Shown here: one piece after another, positions 11,727-23,168 of the stretch
Numbering within the stretch: the first letter of the stretch is position 1
Layout of the letters: each line of letters opens with the position of its first letter
Assembly (NCBI GenBank): GCA_022497145.1
Contig: MU385857.1
Span: 434,001 to 498,000 of the forward strand
Direction of reading: 5' to 3'
Source: Rostrohypoxylon terebratum
Taxonomy: Eukaryota; Ascomycota; Sordariomycetes; Xylariales; Hypoxylaceae
Length of the DNA: 64,000 nt
Made by a program: the position numbers and the translations under genes
The notes under the pieces: generated by a model
The model's database searches: none
Seen by the model: only the letters and a program-made list of their open reading frames with translations
What the model was told of the DNA's origin: nothing

Positions 11727-13216
11727 CTCAAGGAACTTTTCTTGAGACGGCTGAGGGCTGCGAGAGATTTTTGCACCTTACAGTTTGAAGGAGGGGAAGG
11801 ATCTACAGGACGAAGAGAGCGCAAAGAACTATGACCGCATACATTACCTTTTTATCATAGGTGGCGTCCCATGCAAACGAGAATAATTAGATGGTTGGGA
11901 ATCAAGATCAAGCAAGAAATAAATGGCTTCGCAATCAATTTGGAGTTGAGGAGAATCTATTTAGTATTAAGGTGGCTGGTAAGTAGAGAAATACAGGGGT
12001 ACTCAGCAGGGACGCAATCGTTAAAGAAAGCTATTGATTGGTCAGATCTTCCCAGCCACATATAATGTTCCCCTTTCGGAATAGCGCCACATACGCTAGT
12101 GGTACCTGGGACCTGGGTCCTGTATGGAAATGGAACCCACTCTCACACACAGTAAATTTCTAATTTCAATCATTTCGTCACATTTCATCAAACATTTGAA
12201 CTTGTCAGGATTGAATTGAAGATTTCACTTCAAAGCTTATCTATGAGACAAGATACACACTATGAAACTATTAATACTTAATAACCTTTAATGAGATGAA
12301 CTCGATTTGAGTTGTCGATGACTTTGGGATCAGAGACGAGCACTCATTACTACAAACATTCAAAACTGGCAAGCTAACGCCTTGACGCCGTGAGCTTCAA
12401 CTAAGAGACAAACATCATTCTGTTATATCACTTTTGTCCCACAGTGTCATGGATATGTAGGTAGGTACTAGGTAATATAAGACGGAATTAAGCTACACGA
12501 TACACTTCATCTACTAGGTAGATGAAGCCAAATTGTTCGGATGGCACTTTCCTGATCTTGAGAGGTACGAAAGAAGGAAACCTTGAAAGGGATGAGCATA
12601 TCAAGAGAGGTAAGAGGGAATAAAGTAACATTAATGTGAAGCAAGGATACCCCGATTCGTCAAGTCAAAATAATATGAACGCCACTTCCCAAGGTCTAAT
12701 ATCAGACATCGATAGATCCCACGAATGGCGATCCCAAGCATTATGAGCATAACTAGTCTATGAACAGAGTAGACAATCAACATTGTATACAAAGCCTCTG
12801 ATTTATGACAATTAGATTTGACACTCTTGTGGCCTCTCAAGCGCAACTGAAACGATTTCAACGCAGTGAAATCAAAGGCGTCACGATCTCCCCTTGGAAA
12901 GAACCGTCACCTATGAGTGGTTTCAAGATCGAGAAAGTACTCAGGGCTTTGATTAACCTACAAACCGGCACGCTGGAAGCTTCTGCGAGATCGAATTCTA
13001 TCAGATGTGGGTAATTGTATTCAATAATTTCTTTTTCTTTGCGCGGTTCTATCTTTTCCCTTCCTCCTTCACACCTACTTTTCTACACACTCTCATCACA
13101 CTCTCATCACACATACTGCATCAGCAACAGATCAATCAATTTAATCCATTATCTCAACACACCCAATTAATCTTCATCAATCAACACTAAGCTTAGGGTG
13201 TTGGGATTTGCCTAAC
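11727..13216. other. Divergent intergenic region
   Basis: About 1.5 kb between the secreted protein (-) and the protein starting at 13217 (+). It contains the perfect palindrome at 12505-12527 and a CT-rich leader just before 13200. ORFs such as 12631-12861 (-) and 13005-13190 (+) are unconvincing. Confidence 0.55.
12505..12527. repeat. Perfect palindrome, 10-bp arms
   Basis: CTTCATCTAC, a three-base TAG spacer, then GTAGATGAAG form an exact inverted repeat. It lies in intergenic DNA about 700 bp upstream of the gene at 13217 and could be a dimeric protein-binding site or a chance hairpin. Confidence 0.7.
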
Positions 13217-15931
13217 ATGGACGACTCTCTCGGACCCATCGACCCCAAGTTGGTCCGATTCTACGACCATGCTCAAGCATTCAGGGAATCTAAGGAATCC
13301 AAGGGACCTCAGAAACCCAAGGAACCTGAGGAGTCCAAGAAGTCTAAGGGATCCGAAGACCCTAAAGACCCTCTCAATTCTACGGATTCTAAGGATTTCA
13401 AGGACTCTGGGGAATCTGAGGACTCTAAGGACTCTAAGGATTCTAAAGATTCTAAAGATTCTAAGGACCCTACAGACCTTCATGATCCCTCTCAACCCGA
13501 TGACGAACAAGATGACAAAAGCACATCGACTGCTGTACAAGAACCTACGATAGAGGAGACTCGAGAAATGATCCTAGAGATGGCGATTAAGGTTTTCGAG
13601 GGCTAGAAGGACTTGAATAATCTCATCAGCCATCACGAAGAAACAATCACGAAGCGATGGATGAGCAAATCCAAGGCGAAGCGAAAAGCCCTGTTATTGA
13701 ATGCCTGGCCCGAGATGCCACAAACGCATCGACCCGATGTTAAGACCTGGCTGAGTCTACGTAATGGCCATGAGTTAACAGACGCCGATACTCTCGCCTT
13801 GATGTGGCCTAACTTCAACTGCGAAGACCTGAGCAGCAAGGAGACACTTCTGCTAATTCTCCATCAGCGAGCTCGATACCGACCCGACAAATTCGTCAAT
13901 CTTGACATTGGCCTGTTGAATTTCGGAATGCGCAACGGCATCGTCGGCCAAATCGACCTGCCAGGTTACTTCGCAATTCTGCGAGATCGCGGAACACCAG
14001 AGCTCTATGGAAAACTTTATTCTTATGACGATGAGGAGGATAACGTCAAACGCGAACCCACTCGAGGCTTTTATTCTGCCGGTGATAGCTATTGGGCTGT
14101 TCTGGTGCAGTCCCAACTCTACTGGATCCTTAACGTCATTTGCAACGTAATTCTCCACGACTTGCCTCAGGATGAAGTATGGCCGGCAGAAGGCGGTCGC
14201 CCTCTACCACTAGATTTGCCTGATTACCTCTCTAAGACCACCGTCGACGGCATCGAGATCCTCTCCTTGAAGGCACAAGAGGAATTTCACAAGGCACCAA
14301 AGGAGGAGCCTAGCTTCGCTCGAATCATCTGCTTCATCGGAGCTAAGCTACATCAGGCAGATGATCACCTATGGACCTTGCGAGAAGATCCCAATTACCT
14401 GATATACACTGCAATGGAGAGGATGCAACACATGACAGAGATGTTGGCCGACCTTGATGGTAATCCCGGCCCGCCGGCGAATGTGAGTCAGCAGGAGCTA
14501 TGGGGTCGAGTTGTCGGTCGACTTATCAGAGAAGCTCATGCACAAGTGGATCTTTTCAATATCCTCTTCACGAAGATGTGGAGGCTCAATGATCGCATTG
14601 TCTCTTGTTGTAAGGATCGCCGGTTTCACCCCGATATTCCCTTGGAAGAGAAGCTCCTAGATGATATATTCAGTGCTTTCAACTTCCTAATTTCCGCCTC
14701 ATGGGAGCTTATAGTCACCATAGACTTGGAAGAGAGCGCTTTCAGCTCGCCACTGATGCGAGACAGTTTCTTCCGATCGGAAGAGGTGTCGCATTTAGGA
14801 CATCCCCTTATGTGGCCTAGGGAAACTCATCTTCTCGATTGCATTCGTGATCGTCTAATATGGATGTTTATCAACATGGCTCATGAACACAATCGATTTG
14901 ATATGGGTGTCCGGGGTCTAGTCACCGAGCTAGACTTGTACACCCGACAGGAACCTAAAGCCAGAGCTCTTATCACACCTTATATCGCTAGCCAAGTAAC
15001 AACTATAGGTATCCTCTACGAGTGTCTCCATGAAATGGAATATCTCCGGCCCTGGATCGGGGGCTACCGAACTCACTGGATGAAACATATCCATGAACTC
15101 ACTGATGATTGGATACTAGCTCATCCAGAAGAAACCCGCATCGGTAATGTGAAGGCAGACCTTTGGGAGAAGGCAGCCATGTGTCTCAAGGTTGATTCAA
15201 AGGTCGAACACATCATCATTGCCCAAGAGTCTTCTACTCCTACTAAAGAAGACATCGACGAGCGACGATCTGTCGAAGAGCACCACGATAAATTCTGGAC
15301 AACACTTCTCCGCGGGCTGAGACATGCCAGTGCGGTATCAGTATACATTGACACTTGCTTGTCTCGCGACAAGTTAATAAGAACGGCACCTTGGGTAGAG
15401 CCCGCGAAGCCGGCCAAGAAAGGAAAGAAGAAGAAGGGCAATAAGGCTGCCGCTGACCCGGCTGATCCTGTCGATCCCATTGATCAGATTCTTGACGAAG
15501 CTATTGCCGAGAATAAGAAATTGGCTCAGGAAGAAGTAGAAGAGCCCCCTACCAAGGCATTCGAAGTTAGCAAGCGCGCCCTAAAGGTATTCCGAGCCCT
15601 CTTATTCGAAGGAATGGGTAGCTACGAGGTGTCAAAGGGAATCCAATGGAACGACTTCGTCTATGCCATGCTGTCCATCGGGTTCAAGGCAGAGAAAACA
15701 TTCGGGTCTGGTTGGATTTTTACACCTAACAAGGACATCGTGACGTATACCCACCCCATCCTATTCGACGAGCCGTACATGGGTGGCGAGATTCACTACC
15801 TAGTCACGAAATGGTACGGTCGCCGACTCGGCAGATCCTACAATTTGAATATCGACATGTTCAAGCTTTCCGGAACACAGTCTAAGGAATCCCAAGGAAG
15901 TGATGCCGATTCGAAAGTCGAGTCAGGTTAG
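13217..15931 (+). CDS. Conserved-type fungal protein of unknown function, interrupted by an in-frame TAG
   Basis: ATG at 13217 opens a 129-codon frame that ends at TAG 13604-13606. The same frame then runs uninterrupted to 15931, for 904 codons in total if the stop is read as sense. The first part has a conserved-looking start (KLVRFYDHAQAFRE), then a KDS/SKE repeat, then a helix that continues smoothly across the stop into NNLISHHEETITKRW. The downstream part contains blocks I associate with a large fungal family of unknown function (AWPEMPQTHRPD; IQWNDFVYAMLSIGF; WYGRRLGRSYN). A basic-acidic linker lies around residues 735-780. If the stop is real, translation could restart only at Met 13661. 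An in-frame 72-bp intron (13535-13606, GTACAA...CTAG) would also remove the stop, but its donor is weak. Function unknown. Confidence 0.7.
13419..13470 (+). repeat. 9-nt tandem repeat encoding Lys-Asp-Ser
   Basis: Near-identical 9-base units (AAGGAYTCT and variants) encode consecutive KDS triplets. More diverged SKE/KDP copies extend back to about 13280. This is a coding minisatellite within the N-terminal part of the 13217 gene, expected to vary in length among strains. Confidence 0.8.
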
Positions 15932-16416
15932 GTGGTGGGAGGGGTTGAGGGAATGAGGCGGTATAGGAAATGCATACGGCGAAGTTGGTGGATCGTCGAT
16001 TATCTGAGTGCTCTGGATTTTCCGTGGTTGGATTCACTTCAGGGTACGGAGTGGAGGAAAGGGTTTTGGCATTCTGAGCTCGTAAGCTAATCTTACAGTT
16101 CGCTTGTTGGTTTCTTCCATTTTCCTATTACGAAGATTCACCCAGGAACACCGGACTGCGCGTGGTTCGGACCAGTTCCTGTTTTTCTTTTCAGTTACGA
16201 TGACTTCCATGTACTCGAGTTCATACAACGGCCAATCAAGGGACATTCAGTACTATTAAACCAAGACTCTTAATTACTACCTGATGTGACATGATTTCTT
16301 CATTTGTAGGGTTCGATTCGCATCGTATTGTTTCTAACTAATTACGTATTTTTTTTGGCTCATACAGGAGTAAACGACACGAGGAGTGAAGCTTCTAGAT
16401 CAACCACTTTCCATTT
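15932..16416. other. Intergenic between convergent genes
   Basis: Between the stop at 15931 (+) and the stop at 16417 (-). I see no gene; the minus-strand ORF at 16034-16246 has no recognisable content. Confidence 0.5.
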
Positions 16417-16956
16417 TTATTGCCTCGCTCCGGTGACTGGGCACACGCCGTGAGATCCCTCCACCGCGGGGTGAACAATGACCTTGTCTTTGTGGTGTCC
16501 CACCTTCGCCTTCGTCACAGGGCAAATGTCGCTGTCAGCCTTGGTGGCAGTGCTAGGGTGATGGGGAGGTAGGACGGTCGTGACGGGGCCAACGACGGGA
16601 CATACACGGTCATCTATATTGTCATATGTCAGTGCTTGCTATGTAGATGGCGTTAGGATTCTAGAGGTCTATAGGTTTAATATCTACATACCCATCTCCT
16701 TGCTCTTGGGCTCGTTGACGACATGTCTCAATGCGGGACAGGCCTGGGCATCGGCCGAACCAACGGACTTGGTAGTCGCGGCAGACACTTCATCGCTAGG
16801 GACAGAGGGGTGTTGGTGAAGCTTGGTGTGATGCTCGGACTTGGCTCCGACGACGGGGCAGACTTGTCCGGGCTGCGAGAGGTCGATCTTAGGGTGCGAA
16901 GGCGGGAGAGTGTGGTTCGTAGTTCCAACTACGGGACACACTTCAGCGAAAGCCAT
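16417..16956 (-). CDS. Small His-rich protein with six Cys-Pro motifs in a duplicated arrangement
   Basis: Two exons, 16956-16692 and 16613-16417, joined in frame across a 78-bp intron (GTATGT...ATATAG), give 153 residues. All six cysteines are followed by proline: C7, C33, C73, C93, C119 and C146, mostly as CPVVG or CPVTx. The N-terminal half (6-52) and the C-terminal half (92-139) are copies of one another: CP motif, then an LPPxHP block, second CP motif, then an HH...HP block. A single Cys-Pro with nearby His is the heme regulatory motif of several heme-sensing proteins, so heme or metal binding is possible but only inferred. No signal peptide or membrane segment. I chose the ATG in MAFAEVCPVVG; an upstream in-frame ATG at 17061 exists but adds unrelated sequence. 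Confidence 0.8.
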
Positions 16957-17955
16957 GACTGCGGCTCGAGATGGGTCAGTGATGATATATTTGGTTTGCT
17001 TGCTTCGTTTGCTTCGTCTAGTTACTGAGTAGTAAGTACAAGTCTCCGTCGGAGAAGACAAGAGAAGCTTTGGAAAGAGGGGAGAAAGAGTCTATTTAAG
17101 GTTATGGAGTCATAACGTTCGACACAAAGGAAGCTAAGGTTGAATACCGAAAAGTCTAAACCTTCACACCTCCCATACCTGCCCTACACCGGTTTCTACG
17201 TCATTCTAACCTGGTTTAGGAAATGAGCTGGAACATTGATGAGGATGATTGGTTTTAGCTTAACGTTAATTGGTCAACCAAGTCAGGAACATCCCGATTT
17301 GGAGGTAAGTTCAATCTCGATGTGGGTCCGGGGTGAAAGCCGTTCTTTACCGCTTGCAACTAAGTATGTAACTCAATAATAGGAGTTCGAATGTCTCGGG
17401 ACTGTGGACTGTGGACTGTGGTATGTAACCCTATCATCAAGTGTCGTACGGGGCTACGAGCCGCTTCTTGGATCGCGAGGGTATTCACAAACGCCATTCA
17501 CGTGATGGATATGCTTGGCTGGCTGGCTGGTCCGGCACGGAAGTTTCTCCGTTACAACGCCGCTGACTTCTGAAATGCGCCTCAAGACCGCGGAAATGAA
17601 CATTACAGAAATACGCGGTGTTTCGTCAGCCATACCTAGCAATACCAGATCGAGATATACAATCGGATAAAATTCTCGACGATCGCTCTCAACTTCAAAC
17701 AGTCAGACAGTCAGACTGGACAAATGAGGAAAATGTCGTCGATCTCATGTGCTGAGCCGCCAACACAACCCCTACCCATTGGTCAACTTTGGTTCAGACG
17801 AAATTCGACATCCTCCACTCAGCCACTCGATTCATTCCCATCAGGCAGCAAGATATCAGACGGGTTATAAAATCAAAATGAATCTCAGTTTCCAAGAGCC
17901 AGAATCTTCTCATCCATATCCTCATCATACCAATTCGTGATACAATCCTATCAAA
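16957..17955. other. Divergent intergenic region with short tandem repeats
   Basis: Upstream regions of the Cys-Pro protein (-) and the WSC protein (+). Contains three copies of GACTGTG at 17400-17421 and two of CAGTCAGA at 17700-17716. The small ORFs here (17391-17573, 17749-17940) are not convincing. Confidence 0.55.
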
Positions 17956-18354
17956 ATGAAGTTCCAGCCTACATCCAACGTCGTCGTTCTGGCGCTATTC
18001 GCCTCAGCAGCACACGCCCTCACCTACGTGGGTTGTTTCTCTTCGTCCTCGAATCTTGAGTTCAACAGTCGATCGGTGTACCAGTCCCTCGGAAACTGCC
18101 AGGAAAAGTGTACCGCGGCGAACACGCCCGTGATGGGTCTCACAAATGGCACGGACTGCTTGTGTGGAGCCTCGGCTCCCCCTCAGGGCAACTCCGTACC
18201 TGATTCATCTTGCGATTCTCGCTGCACAGGATTTGCAACGGATATATGTATGAGTTCTCACCATCCCTAACATTTAGTGACTTCGCTGACGGATGAAATA
18301 GGTGGCGGTGAAGGGTTCTTCTCCGTGTACAACATCCCCGAGCCCCGCCGCTAA
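17956..18354 (+). CDS. Small secreted WSC-domain protein
   Basis: Two exons, 17956-18247 and 18302-18354, give 114 residues. A signal peptide (VVVLALFASAAHA) precedes one complete WSC carbohydrate-binding domain starting YVGCFS. Eight cysteines are in the usual order, including GNCQEKC, DCLCG and CDSRC, and the domain closes with CGGEGFFSVYNI, supplied by the second exon. The protein ends directly after the domain, with no Ser/Thr stalk or membrane helix, so it is probably a soluble wall- or glucan-binding secreted protein rather than a WSC stress sensor. It is convergent with the RNase gene. Confidence 0.9.
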
Positions 18355-18757
18355 GCGATCCGTTGACGCTACACCAGAGGTTGCCGTTCCCGGCGAACGG
18401 TCCATCGGAGGTTCCGGACTTCCTCTATAAGGCATTACCAAAGATCAAGATAGAGATGCTACTTGACCTCGCTCAATTCCTCGGAAGTCCTTTAGGGCAT
18501 ATACATAGTATGAGACGGATGGGAGAATGTATAAACCATGGGAAATGTTCAACTTGAAGTACATATAGTTAGGTAGATATCGTTGGAGAAAACTTATTCA
18601 AAGAAAATCCAGGGATACTTTCAGAGTCACAATACTAGACGGTTGTTTAGACTGTTCGAGTATCATTACTTTTGGAACCGCTTATATACAGGCTTTTCAA
18701 TTCCCAATAAGCCCATGATCCCCATACAATAACCCTTTGAGTTCGAGAGCCATCCGT
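18355..18757. other. Intergenic between convergent genes
   Basis: 3' regions of the WSC protein (+) and the RNase (-). No further gene is visible. Confidence 0.5.
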
Positions 18758-19218
18758 TTATGATGTCCCAGAGCAGCCGACGAAGTTGTTACCACTAGCA
18801 CCGGTGTGGGTAATCTCGCCTGCGAGCTTGCAGGAGGTGTTGATGACGACTCGGTCAGCTCCGGGGGATCCTTATTTCTCATTAATTTGCGCCTCATACA
18901 AAACAAGGAGCATCAGGAGAACCTACCGCCGGTGTACACGCCGCTCGATTTCAGTGGGAACTCGAGATAAGGTCCGGACACCGCAAACGTGAAACCCTCA
19001 TAGTTGTTGTACGTGTGGGGGTAACCGCCGGGAGCCTCGCCGGAGTTGTAGTAGGTACAAGCCTTCTGAGCAGCCTGGTTAACCTGAGTGGCAGTGTAGG
19101 AGGTCGAGCCGCATGTCGTGGCAGCGAGGGCTTCGCGCTCTTCGACGATGGGGGCAGCTACCACCGATGTGATCAGGGCCACAAGGGGCAGAACAGAGAG
19201 GCTGTTAAGGAAATACAT
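18758..19218 (-). CDS. Secreted guanyl-specific ribonuclease (RNase N1/T1/F1 family)
   Basis: Two exons, 19218-18927 and 18870-18758, join in phase across a 56-bp intron (GTAGGT...AATAAG) to give 134 residues, the usual precursor length. A signal peptide ([11 protein letters not shown]) is followed by a short pro-segment with an acidic EEREA stretch. The mature enzyme has the family's catalytic set by position: Tyr66 and His68 in GGYPHTY, Glu86 in YLEFPL, Arg104 in GADRVV and His119 in [10 protein letters not shown]. Cys36, Cys54, Cys111 and Cys130 can form two disulfides. It cleaves single-stranded RNA 3' of guanosine outside the cell. All key residues are present, so it should be active. 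The intron splits the SGGSPGADR block and the splice restores it. Confidence 0.93.
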
Positions 19219-20851
19219 GGTCTATTTTAGACGGTGGGCTTCGTCGAAGGGCTATGTCCGAGCTGACTGTGACAGACTATATCGAGACGGAGCGAGAAAC
19301 GCGATCATATTTATATTATACGTATCCTCCATCGACTTGCCCTTCGCGCGGCGTACCTGACGATCCTCCTTCCCCCCAAGGCAACGAAGCACCGAAGAAC
19401 GTTGACTCCCCGCCATCACTTGCGCAGAGCTACGCTCAAATGGAACGGGAGTTTCTTCTTCTTCTGGAACGTGCACCGAAGCGCTTGGCTGCAGGGCTTT
19501 CAGATAAATGGCAGCTCGAACGGGAAGGTCATGGATAAAACGACACAACGTGCCGATAAGGTTGGCGGAGGGTGCGCGATCGTGAGAATGCGGGGACTTT
19601 AAAGGTGAGGTAATTGGACGGGATCTAGATCTTGGGATGCTGGCGTGTCTAATACCGCTGGTGCTATTGGCGACCAACACCTAGGCCAAGGCATTATACT
19701 GTTCGTCGGAATTCGCCTGGTCTCCTAGTGTGGGCTTGGCTGAGGAATAACCTGTCTTGTGGCCTCGCTAATGCCACTGTAACATTCTTGGCGAGAACAT
19801 CTGAGATATGGTATCGTATGTAAGTAAGCTGAATCAATTGATCTCCTAGTGTCGGTTTATCTATATCACTTGTCATTCTTCTATCTTAGATCTTGGGCAT
19901 ATTATTATTTCTCTTCGAGGGACTAACATCCCTCCTAAAAGTTTCGTTTTCCCCTACTTTACCTATCCATACCCAAGCATGAGAACATCGATGTAAAAAC
20001 AACAGACTCTGACAAGAGAGAATGGTAGAATCATATTTTGTACCTAGGACCTAGGTCCTGACTACTTTATCCAGAGATAGCGCTATCCATTAAGATCTAG
20101 TTCTCCATCGATCCCAAAGTCTCTCCGAAATAGAATAGGTTCCATTGATTAATCCGTTGGGACTTTGAATGAGACAAGTTCAAAACGAGTATTACGTACG
20201 ATATCACTCATTATAAACCACATGATCCAATATTCTCTTATTAAGATGCATTTTTAGGAGCTGTGAGTCTCGTGTCAGCGTATCACAAAAGCCGTGCAGA
20301 GCCCCCTCCCTCTAGAAGTAAAGGCGAGCACTACCCCTATTCGAACCCAAACCTACCTACTCATTTTGATTAAATAAAGCTGGGCCTTGCTAATAACGAA
20401 TTTGTCATATCATCTTCTCCTTTTGATTCGATATAATGTTCGAATTAGAGGATTTTGATAATTGCTTTGGGGTGGGGGAACAACCAGGGAGCTCCAAATC
20501 ATCCCTAGGTAGGTAGGAAACGCAGTAATACATCCATGGATACATCCGTGGATAAGTAAGCCTTCTGTTATCGATCCTCTCTGCCTAGGTAGGGTTAATT
20601 GTCAACAAGTCTGCCCCCAGGGTTACAAAGGCTACCACAGTGTGCTTCCCGGACGACCTCGGACCCCTTATCAGCTCTAGCCAGACCTTCGACCATGAAG
20701 AAGCCTCCTGGCAGCCTTACATACTGTGTGGTCTATTTAACTAATCGCTCCTGCGGACACCTTATGATTTACGCTCACTACCTATTTATCTGCTCGTCAT
20801 TCGTAATCACTTTCGACACTTAACGATAAATTGTGAATAAATTACCCAACC
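19219..20851. other. Long divergent intergenic region
   Basis: About 1.6 kb between the RNase (-) and the first paralogue (+). Contains CCTAGG/TAGGTAGG motifs near 20041, 20507 and 20585. The minus-strand ORF 19252-19680 overlaps the RNase promoter and has no recognisable domain; I do not call it. Confidence 0.5.
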
Positions 20852-21734
20852 ATGCGAAATGCAATAGAAAATGTGAGAAATGGTGTTGGAGATCTCTACT
20901 CGAGGTGTTGGCATTTTCTCGCTCAAGGTAATTAAGATATCTTTTATACACGGCCACATAGTTGACATCTTCGAAATAGTGCTCTTATACTTTGGTTGTG
21001 TCAAGACCCGACAGATCAAAGATAATCCCCGAGGCTTCGATGAACAGGACGTACACATGGCTAATCCAGAATTTGGAAAGACAAATGGAAGTGTTGCAAA
21101 GTTCCTAGAGCCGAATCCTGAAAATGAAGAGAGAACCTATCAGATCGGTATTGCATTTGTGGGAAGAGGCGATGAAAGCCAACACTACGGTCATGCAGAG
21201 ATCATCATACGAGATGGTGATGGCCTACATAAGATCCAGTCACACAACAATTTGGACCTCACGGAAGGTCCTCCGAGTGTTGACCAGGATGAAATTGAAA
21301 GAAGTGGTCCACAGAAGCTGCTCAAAGCAGACAACACCCGCCTTCGGCTCCTTCACCTCCGAAATGCGAATGATGGGGGTAACTCTCTAGAATTGGTACT
21401 TGAAGCGAAGCGAGAAGTTCGATTCTACAAATACATCGATCTATATCGTATTTGCACAACAGAACGTCGACTCAAACACATCGCGCTTAGGTCGTGTCCT
21501 CAAGAACATATCGCTTTGACGGACGATTGTGCCACATTCTGTCACTGGTTCCTTGAAGGATTACTAGATCATTTACTAGAACGTGGGGATTCCCATGGAG
21601 GTATAGACAAAGACGAATACGACAACCAAAAGCGTCTTCTAACAACCCAGATTCATATCAAGGGTGGTTTAGTGGGTGATGTAGAATGGAGGACATATAG
21701 CCCTAGGCACACGTTCAAAATTGGAAATCAATGA
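20852..21734 (+). CDS. Unknown protein, candidate permuted papain-like fold (paralogue A)
   Basis: I prefer a spliced model, 20852-20927 joined to 20980-21734 (276 residues), starting at an ATG in a CAACCATG context and removing a 52-bp intron (GTAATT...AAATAG). An unspliced ORF from 20880 (284 residues) is the alternative; both share everything from LLYFGCVKTRQ onward. Two blocks stand out: HYGHAEIII (His97) and LTDDCATFCHWFLEGLL (Cys209). A conserved His in a strand followed ~110 residues later by Cys at the start of a helix in a DDCxxF/NCxxF-like context is the arrangement of permuted papain-like (NlpC/P60, LRAT, PPPDE) folds; this assignment is inference. The gene at 23169 is a diverged paralogue. 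No signal peptide. Activity unknown. Confidence 0.7.
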
Positions 21735-23168
21735 CACACCAAATTCGAGTTAGTAGTTGTTAGAGGAGATATTGACTGGGACTACCCAGAGCATGATAAA
21801 ATGGGAGGGAAGGGGTGATGGAAAGGCAGAGGAGTAATGTGGCTACAAGGCGAAGGGGGAAGGCCGGTACACGTTATACAGCAATAGACAGGAGGTAACC
21901 AAATAAAATACATTAAGCTCGACTAGGTACTCAGAGCATGGGCACATACCTAGATCCTAGGTACCTAGTATCTGCAATACTATATTCTTGAAGGGCTATC
22001 GGTGGCGGGTGACTTCTTCCAATTACTTTTGTCGGATGTCTAGGACTCTAGGGAACGCTGAGTTCGCAATGTCTTACCGAGAAGCCCCCAAAGCCTTGCA
22101 GTCATCCCGCATAAGTCAATTATGCCAGCCTGCTTTTCTTCGTACACACGATGCAACTCTAGCTGACGGTGTGGCGAGCCGCGCCTCTTTTTTATCCAGG
22201 TACCTAGCCAATGTGACGATACCTAGGTAATTAGCGGTGTGGTACACAGATATACAAGACAGCATTGTAGGTTCCGTCTATATTCTCAACGCGACTGAGA
22301 CTGAGCCTAGGTATGTAGGCGTCGAGTATAATACCCGCGCCACAATGAACTTATTCCAAGATCCGACTAGTTTTCCCCATGTCAAGGATATTGCTGTTAG
22401 ATGAAACAAGAGCAAGTATCTTGGTAAAGATAACATTACTTTTTTGGTAAGAATGGTGTGATTGCGGCTGAAGGTTCTAAATCAAACGGCCAATACAATA
22501 TCAAGATATAACGCAGGATGATGTGCATATGTAGGTAGCCACGCGACCTTCAATTACTGCGTATCATTTCTGAACCGGCCCTTCTTTGGATGTGCTTGAG
22601 TGTGGCATAATTTAGCTCATGCCCTTTTTCATCCGTCCCCGCCTGTCCGGCTTGTGGGTATTATCACACCTGCTCAACTCAGCGGAACTTATTGGTCGCC
22701 TACCTTCATCTTCCCGGACAGCGAGTGTTCAATATTGCCACAACTAATTGGTAGCCTCACGACAAAATTCTCTCAGCTGGCTCACGCCGTTCAACCGACC
22801 CGGCGGTGTCACATGGGGATTGGATGCCAAGATACAATTGGGCAGTACGGTCGCATACAGATCAGGCAGGAAACCTGAAAAGGAGGTTATCATCATTCAT
22901 TATTGGAAGCTGTCGGTTAGATGAACAAATTGTACCAAACCCAACACATCCGTATTCGGAGGCGTTAGGTGCATAGCATGTATATAGTACCTAGAACTTC
23001 AGGCATAAATAGGTCTCTCAGATTCCAACTCCCAAGAAGAGAGGAATCAAAGACCTCAGCACCTTTGAGATTTATTATTGAAAATTGATAACATATCCAA
23101 GCCCTATTCAGCCCTTCTCGCAGGCGGCTTGATAGCTGCATTCTAATCGCTTATCATCTATAAGCGCT
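21735..23168. other. Intergenic between tandem paralogues
   Basis: About 1.4 kb between the two paralogous genes, both on the plus strand. Includes several CCTAGG/TAGGTACC motifs (21950-21965, 22225, 22306). I see no gene remnant between the copies. Confidence 0.5.

Noticed and set aside
13193..13540. Minus-strand ORF rich in Leu/Arg/Ile repeats
   Set aside because: It is the antisense shadow of the KDS-coding repeat of the 13217 gene; the regular pattern follows from the 9-nt repeat.
16305..16320. B-box-like GGTTCGATTC
   Set aside because: No A box or cloverleaf partner upstream.
19252..19680. 142-codon minus-strand ORF upstream of the RNase
   Set aside because: Lies in the RNase promoter, shows no domain or protein-like pattern, and overlaps several other random ORFs.
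20880..21734. Unspliced start at 20880 for paralogue A
   Set aside because: Kept only as an alternative: the first in-context ATG (20852) plus a phase-matched intron joins the same downstream protein and replaces a hydrophobic stretch not present in paralogue B.
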